Notes under the pieces: generated by a model
The model's input: the letters and a program-made list of their open reading frames with translations, nothing else
Database searches by the model: none
Told to the model about the DNA's origin: nothing
In this document: positions 44,602-55,365 of the stretch, piece after piece
Numbering within the stretch: position 1 is the stretch's first letter
Layout of the letters: every line of letters begins with the position of its first letter
Assembly (NCBI RefSeq): GCF_029212575.1
Contig: NZ_JARGPK010000056.1
Location: forward strand, 1 to 64,000
Origin: Antarcticimicrobium sp.
GTDB lineage: Bacteria; Pseudomonadota; Alphaproteobacteria; Rhodobacterales; Rhodobacteraceae
Direction of reading: 5' to 3'
DNA length: 64,000 nt
Translations under genes and position numbers: made by a program

Positions 44602-45363
44602 ATGCCACTGAAAATCGCGTTCATGGCCAGCGATGCGCCGGTGGCGCAGACGGCGCGGGACACCCTGATCGCCCGCTACGGTGACGCGACGCCAGAGGAG
44701 GCCGAGGTGATCGTGGCGCTGGGCGGCGACGGGTTCATGCTGCGCACGCTGCACGCCACCCAGGATCTGCCGGCGCCGGTCTATGGCATGAACCGGGGCA
44801 CCATCGGCTTTTTGATGAACGAATACAGCGAGGCCGACCTGATGGAGCGGCTGAAGGCGGCGGAGCAGGAGATCATCAATCCGCTGTCGATGACGGCGAT
44901 GGACCGGCAGGGCAAACTGCACCGCGCGCTGGCCATCAACGAGGTGAGCCTTTTGCGCGCCGGTCCGCAGGCGGCCAAGCTGCGGATCAGCGTCGACGGG
45001 CGGTTGCGGCTGTCGGAGCTGGTCTGCGACGGGGCGCTGCTGGCCACCCCGGCGGGATCGACCGCCTACAACTACTCCGCGCACGGGCCGATCCTGCCGA
45101 TCGGCTCGGACGTGCTGGCACTGACCGCGATCGCGGCGTTCCGGCCAAGGCGCTGGCGCGGGGCGCTGCTGCCCAAGACCGCGCGGGTCCGCTTCGACGT
45201 GCTCGAGGCCGACAAGCGGCCGGTGATGGCGGATGCCGATTCGATCTCGATCATGGATATCGACTGGGTCGAGATCCGCTCGGAGCCCAAGATCGAGCAT
45301 CGCATCCTGTTTGATCCCGGACACGGGCTGGAAGAGCGGCTGATCGCGGAGCAGTTCACCTGA
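44602..45363 (+). CDS. nadK: NAD kinase
   Basis: 253 residues from the ATG at 44602. It phosphorylates NAD to NADP. The ATP motif GGDG is in [15 protein letters not shown] (residues 41-44), and the NAD-binding motifs [10 protein letters not shown] and [19 protein letters not shown] are intact. The size suits the compact alphaproteobacterial form. Downstream is a 208-base gap that contains a candidate structured RNA and a terminator, which might also be the end of the nadK transcript. Confidence 0.96.
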   Translation: MPLKIAFMASDAPVAQTARDTLIARYGDATPEEAEVIVALGGDGFMLRTLHATQDLPAPVYGMNRGTIGFLMNEYSEADLMERLKAAEQEIINPLSMTAMDRQGKLHRALAINEVSLLRAGPQAAKLRISVDGRLRLSELVCDGALLATPAGSTAYNYSAHGPILPIGSDVLALTAIAAFRPRRWRGALLPKTARVRFDVLEADKRPVMADADSISIMDIDWVEIRSEPKIEHRILFDPGHGLEERLIAEQFT

Positions 45364-45399
45364 GGCGGGGCGAAACCGGCGCCGTTTTTCTCGGGATAT

Positions 45400-45415
45400 T
45401 GTGACGAATGTCACA
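45400..45415. promoter_or_regulatory. CRP/FNR-family operator TGTGACGAATGTCACA
   Basis: The sequence is TGTGA-N6-TCACA, exactly the enterobacterial CRP consensus, and fully symmetric outside the central four bases. It lies 37 bases after the nadK stop and just before the candidate RNA. A regulator of the CRP/FNR superfamily could control that RNA. I see no convincing -35/-10 pair around it. Confidence 0.5.
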
Positions 45416-45435
45416 GAGTCGACACGAGAGCCAGG

Positions 45436-45554
45436 CTATCAGGATCCCGACTGCTAAGCAGCGCGCCGGGTTCGTGAGTGAACCCCGGATCTAGATAGTA
45501 GAAGCCGGTTTTCAGACCACATCAGGGCGCGGGGGGGTCTCCCGCGTCCTTTTT
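45436..45554 (+). ncRNA. candidate structured small RNA with its own terminator
   Basis: An 11-bp outer stem (45436-45440 with 45494-45498, and 45442-45447 with 45487-45492, interrupted by an A/A mismatch) encloses two hairpins: 45451-45461 (CTGC/GCAG, 3-base loop) and 45468-45485 (GGGTTC/GAACCC, 6-base loop). This is a three-way junction. A 25-base linker leads to a 10-bp terminator stem (45524-45550, one G-T pair, 7-base loop) and TTTT. No reading frame fits. It may be an independent small RNA or a 3'-UTR-derived one from nadK. I do not recognise it as a known family; the 5' end is not determined. Confidence 0.5.
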
Positions 45555-45571
45555 CGTTTCCGCCGCAACGG

Positions 45572-47005
45572 TCAGCCCATGCGCGCCCAGAGCGGGTCGC
45601 AAATGCGGCCGATCCGGTCCTCGATGGCGATGCAGGCGTCCACCGCCAGATCCTCGCGCCAGCGGCGGGCGACGATCTGCACGTTGATCGGCTGCGGCCC
45701 GTCGGTCAGTTCGGCCAGCCGCGCCGGAACGCAGGCCGCCGGCAGCCCCATGAAGTTCATCGCGTAGGACCACAGCGCCGAACCCAGCACCTCGCGCACG
45801 CCCTCGGCGCCCTCGGTATCGCGGTCGGGGGCAAAGAAGGGCTGCGGCAGGAACGGGGCCAGCACCAGCGGGTGCTCCTCGAGAAACAGCGACCAGACCC
45901 GCGCGTAATGGCTGCGCTTGGCCATCATCTGCAACAGTTCGGTGCCCTCGAAGGGGGCGAACTGGCGAAAATACTCGTCAAAGATCGCCTGGATGGTGGC
46001 CGAACCGTGGGCGCGGATATCGGGGCCCATCAGCGCCAGCACCTCGCCCATCAGGGCGCGGTAGCCGTCCATCCCGGCCTCGCGCAGCAGCGGCGGGTCG
46101 ATCTCGACCACGCGGTAACCGGCATCGCTCAGCGCGTCGCGTGCCGCGTCCAGCGCGCGCGAAACCTCGGGGTGCAGCTCGAACTCGTAGGTTTGCTTGG
46201 TGAAGCCGACGGTGATCGGCCCCTCGATCGCCGCACCGCGCCAGGGCAGCGGGATGTGAAAGGGATCGCGCGGGTCGGGCGCGATCATGGCGGGCATCGA
46301 CAGGTGCAAATCGCGTGCCTCGCGGGTGATCAGCCCCTGCACCGACATCGACTGTGCCAGCATCCCGCGCTCGGCGGTCTGGCTGGGGTTGAAGGCCGGC
46401 ACCCGGCCCAGCCCCGGTTTCACTGTGACCGCGCCGTTTGCGGCGGCCGGAAACCGCAGGGAGCCGCCGATGTCGTTGCCATGCGCCAGCGCGCCGATCC
46501 CGGCCATCACCGCCGCCCCGCCGCCGCCGGTAGAGCCGCCGGGCGAGATGTGATCGCCCCAGGGGTTGTGGGTGCGGCCGAACAGCGGGTTGTCGGTATC
46601 GGCGCGAAACGAAAACTCCGGCGTGTTGGTGCGCCCGATCACCACCGCACCGGCGGCCTGCAGGTTCTCGACGACAGGGGCGTCGCCGGGCGCGATCAGA
46701 TCCTTGAGCGCGACCACCCCGTTCGACGTGGCATGCCCGGTCTGATCGACGTTGATCTTGATCGTCACCGGCACCCCGTGCAGCGGGCCGCAGGCCGCGC
46801 CCCCGGCACGCGCCTTGTCCAGCACGTTTGCGCGTTCGCGGGCCTCCTCCGCGAGGCTCTCGACCACGGCGTTGAGCGCCGGGTTCACCGCCTCCATCCG
46901 GTCGAGCGCGGCGCCCACGGCGGCCTCGGCGCTGATCTCGCCCGCTCTGGTGCGGGCGGCGGTTTCCGTGGCGCCGAGTTTCCAGAGGTCGTTGTCCTGT
47001 GCCAT
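45572..47005 (-). CDS. amidase signature family protein
   Basis: 477 residues from the ATG at 47005. It belongs to the amidase signature hydrolases (Ser-cisSer-Lys triad). The lysine is in VPVTIKINVDQTG, and the core is SPGGSTGGGGAAV, followed by GNDIGGSLRFPA with the nucleophile serine. The usual GGSSGG is GGSTGG here, so the cis-serine may be replaced by threonine or offset. The rest of the fold (GRTNTPEFSF, VKPGLGRVP) is intact. It could cleave amides of amino acids or small aryl amides; it is not GatA, which would sit with gatB and gatC. Confidence 0.9.
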   Translation of the reverse strand: MAQDNDLWKLGATETAARTRAGEISAEAAVGAALDRMEAVNPALNAVVESLAEEARERANVLDKARAGGAACGPLHGVPVTIKINVDQTGHATSNGVVALKDLIAPGDAPVVENLQAAGAVVIGRTNTPEFSFRADTDNPLFGRTHNPWGDHISPGGSTGGGGAAVMAGIGALAHGNDIGGSLRFPAAANGAVTVKPGLGRVPAFNPSQTAERGMLAQSMSVQGLITREARDLHLSMPAMIAPDPRDPFHIPLPWRGAAIEGPITVGFTKQTYEFELHPEVSRALDAARDALSDAGYRVVEIDPPLLREAGMDGYRALMGEVLALMGPDIRAHGSATIQAIFDEYFRQFAPFEGTELLQMMAKRSHYARVWSLFLEEHPLVLAPFLPQPFFAPDRDTEGAEGVREVLGSALWSYAMNFMGLPAACVPARLAELTDGPQPINVQIVARRWREDLAVDACIAIEDRIGRICDPLWARMG

Positions 47006-47123
47006 GTCGCGTGCCTTTCGCCGGTGTCCCTGTCGTCCTTGGCGGCAGATTAGGGGCAGGGCCGGGGCAATGCCAAGCCGTGACATCGGGAATGCGACGA
47101 TGACGCCGGGACGCGGGCCGCGC

Positions 47124-47669
47124 TCAGTAGAGCGTGATCCGCGCAAGCGAGACGTCGGCCCGATGATCGCGCCCGAAGGCGACCAGCGCGATCGACCGCA
47201 CATCGCCCGCCCGCGGCGTCGCGCGCAGCAGCGCACCGGAGGCGATAAAGGCAGACAGTGGCACGCGGATCTCACCCCAGTCAGGGCCGGGCGAGAACGG
47301 CGCCTGGTAATACTGCCAGGGCAGAACGGTGCCAGTGGTCCGAAGATGCAGGAAGTATTGCTGGCCGTCGCCGCGTGCGCGCAGTGCCACTCCCTTTGTA
47401 CCCTCGGGGAGCCCGCCGGGCAGGTCGCGCCGGGTCTGGATGAAGCCGCCGCGATTCTCGGTGCTGACCGTGCCGGTCAGCCGCAGGAAGCTCTCTCCTC
47501 CCCGAACCTCCACACCAGAGCGCCCCTCGGATACGCCGCCCATCACCTGGTCGCTGATGAAGCGCCAGCCGTCCGCGGAGGAGCCGGTGAAATCCTCCAG
47601 CATCTGCGCAGGCGCGGGCGAAGCCAGGAGGGCGACAGAGAGGGCGAGGGGCAGGGCGATCTGTTTCAT
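47124..47669 (-). CDS. secreted CIA30-domain (NADH:ubiquinone oxidoreductase assembly-factor-like) protein
   Basis: 181 residues with a signal peptide (MKQIALPLALSVALLASPAPAQ). The remainder is one jelly-roll domain of the CIA30/NDUFAF1 type, with WRFISDQVMGGVSEG, GGFIQTRRDL, LRARGDGQQYFLHLRT and YQAPFSPGPDW, which are its core motifs. In eukaryotes the domain assists complex I assembly; bacterial copies with a signal peptide act outside the cytoplasm and are uncharacterised to my knowledge. It lies just downstream of prpE on the same strand, 41 bases away. Confidence 0.87.
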   Translation of the reverse strand: MKQIALPLALSVALLASPAPAQMLEDFTGSSADGWRFISDQVMGGVSEGRSGVEVRGGESFLRLTGTVSTENRGGFIQTRRDLPGGLPEGTKGVALRARGDGQQYFLHLRTTGTVLPWQYYQAPFSPGPDWGEIRVPLSAFIASGALLRATPRAGDVRSIALVAFGRDHRADVSLARITLY

Positions 47670-47710
47670 GTCGATGAAACCTAGATCGCCCCGGTCCCGG
47701 GACAAGCCGC

Positions 47711-49603
<1,893 letters not shown>

Positions 49604-49689
49604 GGTATTCCTCTCCCTCGACGTTGGATCGGTGTTATCGGGGCCGGACCCCTTGCGGCAAGAAAGATCGAAGACGTCGCGTCACATTA

Positions 49690-49810
49690 CCGCAAGAAAT
49701 TTGCAGAAATTGTGAGAACTGTTGTGCAAAGTTTTGCAAATGCCAAGCTATTCGCAAGTCTTCGGTAAATCCCAGGGCATTTTGCAAAATTGCATGACAA
49801 ATCGATGCAA
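49690..49810. promoter_or_regulatory. cluster of TTTGCAAA-type half-sites upstream of prpE
   Basis: Two near-identical pairs with a 2-base gap stand at 49690-49707 (CCGCAAGA, TTTGCAGA) and 49723-49740 (TGTGCAAA, TTTGCAAA). A third site at 49781-49788 (TTTGCAAA) is followed directly by ATTGCATG, and ATGCAAA follows near 49804-49811. ScfR/PccR regulators of Rhodobacteraceae are reported to bind paired TTTGCAAA motifs. Spacing differs from the 4 bases I recall. The rest of 49604-50082 shows no other gene except the very short frame at 49970. Confidence 0.5.
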
Positions 49811-49969
49811 ACCCGGCCGGGAGGGGATTCGCGCGCGCGTCATTGGGGGGCGGCGGAATTTCGACATGCGCCGTGTCGAAAACCGATCAGACAGCCGCAA
49901 GGGAGTCGCGTAAACGCCCGGTCAGGGTCCGGCACGGTGCCGGCCCGTCTCGAAAAAGGTCTCGTTGCC

Positions 49970-50026
49970 ATGGGCGACAAGAAACAGAAACCGGCGAAAC
50001 CCGGGACCAAAACCACCAAGAAGTAA
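49970..50026 (+). CDS. possible 18-residue lysine-rich peptide
   Basis: ATG at 49970 with AAAAAGG about 10 bases upstream encodes MGDKKQKPAKPGTKTTKK and a TAA stop. Six of 18 residues are lysine, with alternating proline, threonine and lysine. It lies between the divergent-looking prpE promoter region and the 3' end of maeB, on the strand opposite to both. Codon content is simple enough that chance is possible. Confidence 0.3.
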   Translation: MGDKKQKPAKPGTKTTKK

Positions 50027-50082
50027 CATCCCCTGAACCTTGCCGCCGCAGCACGGGTTGCGCGCTGCGGCGGCTCTGCGGT

Positions 50083-52356
50083 CTAGCCGTAATGCGCCAC
50101 CGGGGTGCCGGCGATGGCGCTCATGTTCAGCAGCCCGCGCGCGGTGATCGAGGGGGTGACCACATGGGCGCGGTTGCCCATGCCCATCAGGATCGGCCCG
50201 ACCTCGAGCCCGCTGCCCTTCATCTTGAGGATGTTGCGCACGCCGCTGGCCGCGTCGGTATTGCCGAAGACCAGCACGTTGGCCGCCCCCTGCATCCGGG
50301 TATCGGGGAAGATCCGCGCGCGCAGGACCGGGTCCAGCGCTGCATCGACATGCATCTCGCCCTCGTAGCAGAAGTCGCGCGGCGCGGCGTCGAGCAGCGC
50401 CAGCGCATCGCGCATCCGCCGCCCGCTGTCGATATCGAGGTTGCCGAACTGCGAATGCGAGCACAGCGCGATATTCGGGGTGAGCCCGAAGCGTCGCACG
50501 TGGCGGGCCGCGCCGATCACGGTCTGGGTGATCTGCTCCGGTGTCGGTTCGTGGTTGACCTGGGTGTCGGCGACGAACAGCGGCCCGTCCTCCAGGATCA
50601 TCAGCGACAGCGCGCCGACCGGGCACAATTCCTGCGTGCCCAGCACCTGCTGGACATAGTTCAGGTGCCACAGGTATTGCCCGAAAGTGCCGCAGATCAG
50701 GCTGTCGGCCTCCTCGCGGTAGACCATGACCGCGCCGATGGCGGTGGTGTTGGTGCGCATGATCGCGCGGGCCAGGTCCGGGGTGACGCCGCGCCGCGCC
50801 ATGATCGAGTGATAGGTGCCCCAGTAATCGCGGTAGCGCGGGTCGTTCTCCGGGTTCACGATCTTGAAGTCCTGCCCTGGCCGGATCTTGAGGCCGTAGC
50901 GCGCGCAGCGCTGTTCGATCACCTCGGGGCGTCCGATCAGAACCGGGGTTTCAGTGGTCTCCTCCAGCACCGCCTGGGCGGCGCGCAGCACGCGCTCGTT
51001 CTCGCCCTCGGCAAAGACGATGCGGCGCGAGGCGGTGCGCGCGGCCTCGAACACCGGGCGCATCAGCAGGGCGGATTTGAACACCGACCCGTCAAGCCGG
51101 TGCTTGTAGGCGGCCAGATCATCCAGCGGGCGGGTGGCGACGCCACTGTCCATCGCCGCCTTGGCGACCGAGGTGGCGACCACCCCGATCAGCCGCGGAT
51201 CGAACGGCTTGGGGATCAGGTAATCGGCCCCGAAGGTCAGCTGTTCGCCCTGATAGGCCGCCGCCGCCTCGGCGCTGGTGGTGGCGCGGGCCAGTTGGGC
51301 GATGCCGTCGATGCAGGCCAGTTGCATCTCGTCGTTGATCTCGGTGGCGCCGACGTCCAGCGCACCGCGGAAGATGAACGGAAAGCACAGCACGTTATTG
51401 ACCTGGTTGGGATAATCGCTGCGCCCGGTGGCGATGATCGCATCCGGGGCGATCTCGCGCGCTGCGTCCGGCAGGATCTCGGGCGTCGGATTGGCCAGCG
51501 CGAAGATGATCGGGCGCTTGGCCATCTTCGCCACCATCGCGGGCTTGAGCACATTGGGGCCGGAGAGGCCGAGGAACATGTCTGCCCCCTCGATCACCTC
51601 GTCCAGGGTGCGCTTGTCGCTGGGCTGGGCATAGGCCGCTTTTTGCGGGTTCATGTCCACCTCGCGGCCGTCGTAGACCAGCCCGTGAATGTCGCAGAGC
51701 CAGACGTTCTCGCGCCGCAACCCCAGTTTCAGCAGCATGTTGAGGCACGCAATCCCGGCCGCGCCGCCCCCCGTGGAGACGATCTTGATGTCCTCGAAGG
51801 CCTTGCCGGTGACGTGCAGTGCGTTCTTGGCGGCGGCGCCGACCACGATGGCGGTGCCGTGCTGGTCGTCATGGAACACCGGGATGTTCATCCGCTCGCG
51901 GCAGATCTGTTCGACGATGAAACAGTCGGGCGCCTTGATGTCCTCGAGGTTGATGGCGCCGAAGGTGGGTTCCAGCGCACAGACGATCTCGGCTAGTTTC
52001 TCGGGATCGGGCTCGTTCAGCTCGATGTCGAAACAGTCGATCGAGGCGAACTTCTTGAACAGGACGGCCTTGCCCTCCATCACCGGCTTGGAGGCCAGCG
52101 CGCCGATATTGCCCAGCCCGAGCACCGCCGTGCCGTTGGTGACCACGCCGACCAGATTGCCCCGCGCGGTATAGCGGGCGGCATCGGCCGGGGTGTTCTG
52201 GATTTCGAGGCAGGCCTCGGCGACGCCGGGCGAATAGGCGAGGCTGAGGTCGCGTCCGTTGGCCATCGGCTTGGTGGCGCGGACCTCGAGTTTTCCGGGT
52301 TTCGGGTACTCGTGATAGAACAGGGCGGCCTGCCGCTGGCTCTGCTGTTCGGACAT
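50083..52356 (-). CDS. maeB: NADP-dependent malic enzyme (MaeB type, malic enzyme fused to PTA-like domain)
   Basis: 757 residues with GGAGGAG before the start. It decarboxylates malate to pyruvate with NADP. Residues about 1-430 form the malic enzyme ([50 protein letters not shown]). Residues about 440-757 form a phosphotransacetylase-like domain that lacks transferase activity in known MaeB proteins and binds acetyl-CoA as an allosteric inhibitor. An 18-bp perfect palindrome stands 21 bases upstream of the start codon, an operator candidate. It is on the same strand as prpE. Confidence 0.96.
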   Translation of the reverse strand: MSEQQSQRQAALFYHEYPKPGKLEVRATKPMANGRDLSLAYSPGVAEACLEIQNTPADAARYTARGNLVGVVTNGTAVLGLGNIGALASKPVMEGKAVLFKKFASIDCFDIELNEPDPEKLAEIVCALEPTFGAINLEDIKAPDCFIVEQICRERMNIPVFHDDQHGTAIVVGAAAKNALHVTGKAFEDIKIVSTGGGAAGIACLNMLLKLGLRRENVWLCDIHGLVYDGREVDMNPQKAAYAQPSDKRTLDEVIEGADMFLGLSGPNVLKPAMVAKMAKRPIIFALANPTPEILPDAAREIAPDAIIATGRSDYPNQVNNVLCFPFIFRGALDVGATEINDEMQLACIDGIAQLARATTSAEAAAAYQGEQLTFGADYLIPKPFDPRLIGVVATSVAKAAMDSGVATRPLDDLAAYKHRLDGSVFKSALLMRPVFEAARTASRRIVFAEGENERVLRAAQAVLEETTETPVLIGRPEVIEQRCARYGLKIRPGQDFKIVNPENDPRYRDYWGTYHSIMARRGVTPDLARAIMRTNTTAIGAVMVYREEADSLICGTFGQYLWHLNYVQQVLGTQELCPVGALSLMILEDGPLFVADTQVNHEPTPEQITQTVIGAARHVRRFGLTPNIALCSHSQFGNLDIDSGRRMRDALALLDAAPRDFCYEGEMHVDAALDPVLRARIFPDTRMQGAANVLVFGNTDAASGVRNILKMKGSGLEVGPILMGMGNRAHVVTPSITARGLLNMSAIAGTPVAHYG

Positions 52357-52377
52357 CTGGGGGCTCCTCCAAGAGTA

Positions 52378-52395
52378 TAGTTTAATATTAAACTA
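52378..52395. promoter_or_regulatory. perfect 18-bp palindrome TAGTTTAATATTAAACTA upstream of maeB
   Basis: Uninterrupted dyad symmetry, very AT-rich in a GC-rich genome, between maeB (start 52356) and the divergent VOC-cupin gene (start 52500). Size and composition fit an operator for a small dimeric regulator such as a MarR, GntR or TetR protein. The regulator is not in the window. Confidence 0.65.
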
Positions 52396-52499
52396 AATTG
52401 TGATCGGGCGAAAGCGCTGAATTTCCATTAGCTGTCTTAGCCCCGTCTTGCAAATCCGCAGGGCCGCCGCCAAAGTCTTGCGACCACCAGGGGGAGCCG

Positions 52500-53585
52500 A
52501 TGCAAGACACCATCGCCGAAATGCGCCTGCCGACGGATGAGCTGCGCGACGATATTCCGTTCTATACCAAAACCTTGGGCATGCGGATGGACATGATCTA
52601 TCCCGCCGACAACCCGCAGGTCGCGGTGTTTTCCGGCCACGGGCTGCGGTTGCGGGTGGAAAAAGGCGCGCCCGAGGCCCCCGGCACCCTGCGCATCCTG
52701 ACCGGGGATCCCGACGGGTTCGCGGGCGGGGCGCGGCGCTTGACCGCACCCAACGGCACGCAGGTAGAGATCGAGGACCGCAACCCGCCGCTGGTGATGC
52801 CCGACACGCAGCATGAGTTCGTGGTCCGCCGGCTGGCCGACCAGGCGCCCTGGATCATCGGCCGGGCCGGGATGCATTACCGCGATCTGGTGCCCTCGCG
52901 CCTTGGCGGCTCGATCATCGCCAGCCATATCCGCATCCCCGACGGCGGTCCGGTGCCCGACATGGTGCATTTCCACAAGGTCGGCTTTCAGCTGATCTTC
53001 TGCGTCGGCGGCTGGGTCGATGTGGTCTACGAGGATCAGGGCGAACCGATGCGACTGACCCGGGGCGACTGTTTCATCCAGCCGCCCGAGATCCGCCATA
53101 GGGTGCTGGAGGCCAGCGACAACGTCGAGGTGATCGAAATCGGCGTTCCGGCCGAGCATGTGACCGAGATCGACCACCAGATGACCCTGCCCACCCCGCA
53201 TCTGCGGCCCGGGCGCGAATGGCAGGGCCAACGCTTTGTCTACAACCGCGCCGAGGGGGCGGAGTGGGTGCCGTTCCGCCTGCCGGGCTACATCGCGCGC
53301 GACACCACGATCAATGCCAACACCAAGGGGGTGGCCGGCGTGCAGGTGGTGCGCCGGGGGCAGGGCGATCCGGTCTGGGCCAGCCATGAGGCCGATATCC
53401 ATTTCACCTTCGTGATGGCCGGCACAGTCACGCTGGAGGGCGAGGGGCGCGATCCATACCTGCTGACCGCCGGCGATGCCTTCGTGATCCCGCCGGGGCT
53501 CCGGACCCGGCTGTCGGACCCGTCCGATGACGTGGAGCTGCTCGAGGTGACGCTGCCCGGAACCTTCGCGACCGAGCTGGGCTAG
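52500..53585 (+). CDS. VOC-domain and double-cupin fusion protein
   Basis: 361 residues. Residues 1-110 resemble half or all of a VOC domain (LRDDIPFYTKTLGMRMDMIYPADN, then GLRLRVEKG). Two cupins follow. The first (about 135-220) has HFHKVGFQLIFCVGGWVDVVYEDQG and RGDCFIQPPEIRH; the second (about 275-355) has SHEADIHFTFVMAGTVTLEGEG and GDAFVIPPGL. Histidines in HFHK and EADIHF could bind a metal, though the second cupin has a reduced ligand set. Enzymatic role unknown; oxygenase, isomerase and regulatory functions are all possible. It is divergent from maeB and precedes the nucleoside salvage genes by 75 bases. Confidence 0.82.
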   Translation: MQDTIAEMRLPTDELRDDIPFYTKTLGMRMDMIYPADNPQVAVFSGHGLRLRVEKGAPEAPGTLRILTGDPDGFAGGARRLTAPNGTQVEIEDRNPPLVMPDTQHEFVVRRLADQAPWIIGRAGMHYRDLVPSRLGGSIIASHIRIPDGGPVPDMVHFHKVGFQLIFCVGGWVDVVYEDQGEPMRLTRGDCFIQPPEIRHRVLEASDNVEVIEIGVPAEHVTEIDHQMTLPTPHLRPGREWQGQRFVYNRAEGAEWVPFRLPGYIARDTTINANTKGVAGVQVVRRGQGDPVWASHEADIHFTFVMAGTVTLEGEGRDPYLLTAGDAFVIPPGLRTRLSDPSDDVELLEVTLPGTFATELG

Positions 53586-53660
53586 GGCGCCAATCCGCGC
53601 CGCCCCCTTGCATCCCGCCGACCCAGCCGCAAAGCTGGGCAAAAACCGGAGAATTCCCAG

Positions 53661-54053
53661 ATGCCGCTGAAACAGGCCGCCACCGCCGTGCGCGAAAACG
53701 CCCATGCCCCCTATTCCGGGTTCAAGGTGGGGGCGGCGATCCGCGCGATCTCGGGCACGATCTATTCCGGCTGCAACGTGGAGAATGTCGCCTACCCTGA
53801 GGGCACCTGCGCCGAGGCCGGGGCGATCGCTGCGATGGTGGCCGCAGGGGATACCGAGATCGACGAGGTCTATGTCATCGCCGACGCGCCGATGCCGGTC
53901 TCGCCCTGCGGCGGCTGCCGACAGAAACTGGCGGAATTCGGCGCCGGGCACGTGCCGGTGATCATGGGCACGCTGGACGGTCAGGAACAGGTGATGACAT
54001 TGGGCGAGCTGCTGCCGGGCGCCTTCAACACCGATCACATGCAGGGGCGCTGA
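53661..54053 (+). CDS. cdd: cytidine deaminase
   Basis: 130 residues, the short homotetrameric form. It deaminates cytidine and deoxycytidine. The zinc site is complete: C50-A-E52 (EGTCAEAGAI, glutamate as proton shuttle) and PCGGC with C83 and C86. The substrate motif HAPYSGFKVGAAI is intact. It opens a salvage cluster with deoA 4 bases downstream, then deoB overlapping and upp. Confidence 0.96.
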   Translation: MPLKQAATAVRENAHAPYSGFKVGAAIRAISGTIYSGCNVENVAYPEGTCAEAGAIAAMVAAGDTEIDEVYVIADAPMPVSPCGGCRQKLAEFGAGHVPVIMGTLDGQEQVMTLGELLPGAFNTDHMQGR

Positions 54054-54057
54054 CCGC

Positions 54058-55365
54058 ATGGATGCGCGCGCGATATTGGCCCGGCTGCGCCGCCGCGAGG
54101 TGCCGGAGGAGGCCGAGTTGCGCTGGTTCGCGCAGGGTCTGGCGGATCACGGGGTGAGCGATGCGCAGGCCGGCGCCTTTGCCATGGCGGTCTGCATGGG
54201 CGATCTGGGGGCGGCAGGGCGCACCGCGCTGACGCTGGCGATGCGCGACAGCGGCGAGGTCCTGCAATGGGATCTGGACGGCCCGGTGGTGGACAAGCAT
54301 TCCACCGGCGGGGTGGGCGATTGCGTCTCGCTGATCCTGGCCCCGGCGCTGGCCGAATGCGGCGCCTATGTGCCGATGATCTCGGGGCGTGGTCTGGGCC
54401 ATACCGGCGGCACGCTGGACAAGCTTGAGGCGATCCCGGGCCTCTCGACGGCGGTGCCGCACGATCTGCTGCCCGCGCTGGTGCAAAAGGCGGGCTGCGT
54501 GATCGCCGGGGCCTCGGCGCGAATCGCCCCCGCCGACAAGCGGCTCTACGCGGTGCGCGATGTCACCGGCACGGTCGAGAGCCTGGATCTGATCACCGCC
54601 TCGATCCTGTCGAAGAAACTGGCCGAGGCGCCCGATGCGTTGGTGCTCGACGTCAAAGTCGGCTCCGGCGCCTTCATGAAGACCATGGAAGAGGCCCGCG
54701 CCCTGGCCCGCGCGCTGAGCGATACCTCCAACGCGGCGGGTTGCAAGACGACCGCCCTGATCACCGACATGTCGCAACCGCTGGCCCCCGCGCTGGGCAA
54801 CGCGGTGGAGATCGACGCGGTGATGCAGGTGCTGACCGGGCAGGCGACCGGGCCGCTGGCCGCGTTGACCGCCGAGCTGGGCGGGCAGGTTCTGGCCGAC
54901 GCGGGGTTGGCCGAAGATGCGGCGGCGGGGGCGGCCAAGGTGGCGGCGGTGATCGCGGATGGCCGCGCAGCCGAGAGGTTCGGTCGCATGATCGCGGCGC
55001 AGGGCGGCCCGCTGGGCTTTGTCGAGGATTGGGCGCGCTTTCTGCCCGAGGCGACGGTAATGCACGAGGTAACCGCGCGCGAGGCGGGGTATGTCACCGC
55101 CATCGACGGCGAGGCGCTGGGCCTTGCCGTGGTCGACCTGGGCGGCGGGCGACAGGTGGAGAGCGACGTGGTCGATCCCGCCGTCGGTCTTTCGAACGTG
55201 ATCCGGCTGGGCGACAGGGTCGAGAAGGGCATACCGCTGGCGATGATCCATGCCGCGCGTGAGGATGCCGCGCGCCGGGCCGAGGCGGTGGTGCGCGCCG
55301 CGATCACCCTCGGCGACGCGCCCGCGCCGCCGCCAGACCTGATCCGCGAAAGGCTGGGGGGATGA
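54058..55365 (+). CDS. deoA: thymidine phosphorylase
   Basis: 435 residues. It splits thymidine or deoxyuridine with phosphate to base and deoxyribose-1-phosphate. The signature [20 protein letters not shown] and the [20 protein letters not shown] block are both intact, as is [13 protein letters not shown]. Length is normal. It follows cdd by 4 bases and overlaps deoB by 4 bases (ATGA), so coupled translation is expected. Confidence 0.96.
   Translation: MDARAILARLRRREVPEEAELRWFAQGLADHGVSDAQAGAFAMAVCMGDLGAAGRTALTLAMRDSGEVLQWDLDGPVVDKHSTGGVGDCVSLILAPALAECGAYVPMISGRGLGHTGGTLDKLEAIPGLSTAVPHDLLPALVQKAGCVIAGASARIAPADKRLYAVRDVTGTVESLDLITASILSKKLAEAPDALVLDVKVGSGAFMKTMEEARALARALSDTSNAAGCKTTALITDMSQPLAPALGNAVEIDAVMQVLTGQATGPLAALTAELGGQVLADAGLAEDAAAGAAKVAAVIADGRAAERFGRMIAAQGGPLGFVEDWARFLPEATVMHEVTAREAGYVTAIDGEALGLAVVDLGGGRQVESDVVDPAVGLSNVIRLGDRVEKGIPLAMIHAAREDAARRAEAVVRAAITLGDAPAPPPDLIRERLGG

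Noticed and set aside
45364-45571. The gap after nadK as 6S RNA, SRP RNA or a riboswitch
   Set aside because: None of the conserved elements I know for those classes (large open bulge of 6S, GGAA tetraloop of SRP) is present, and no gene follows on the plus strand for a riboswitch to control.
49843-51996. A 717-codon plus-strand frame opposite maeB
   Set aside because: Antisense shadow of maeB; no domain, no start with a convincing binding site.
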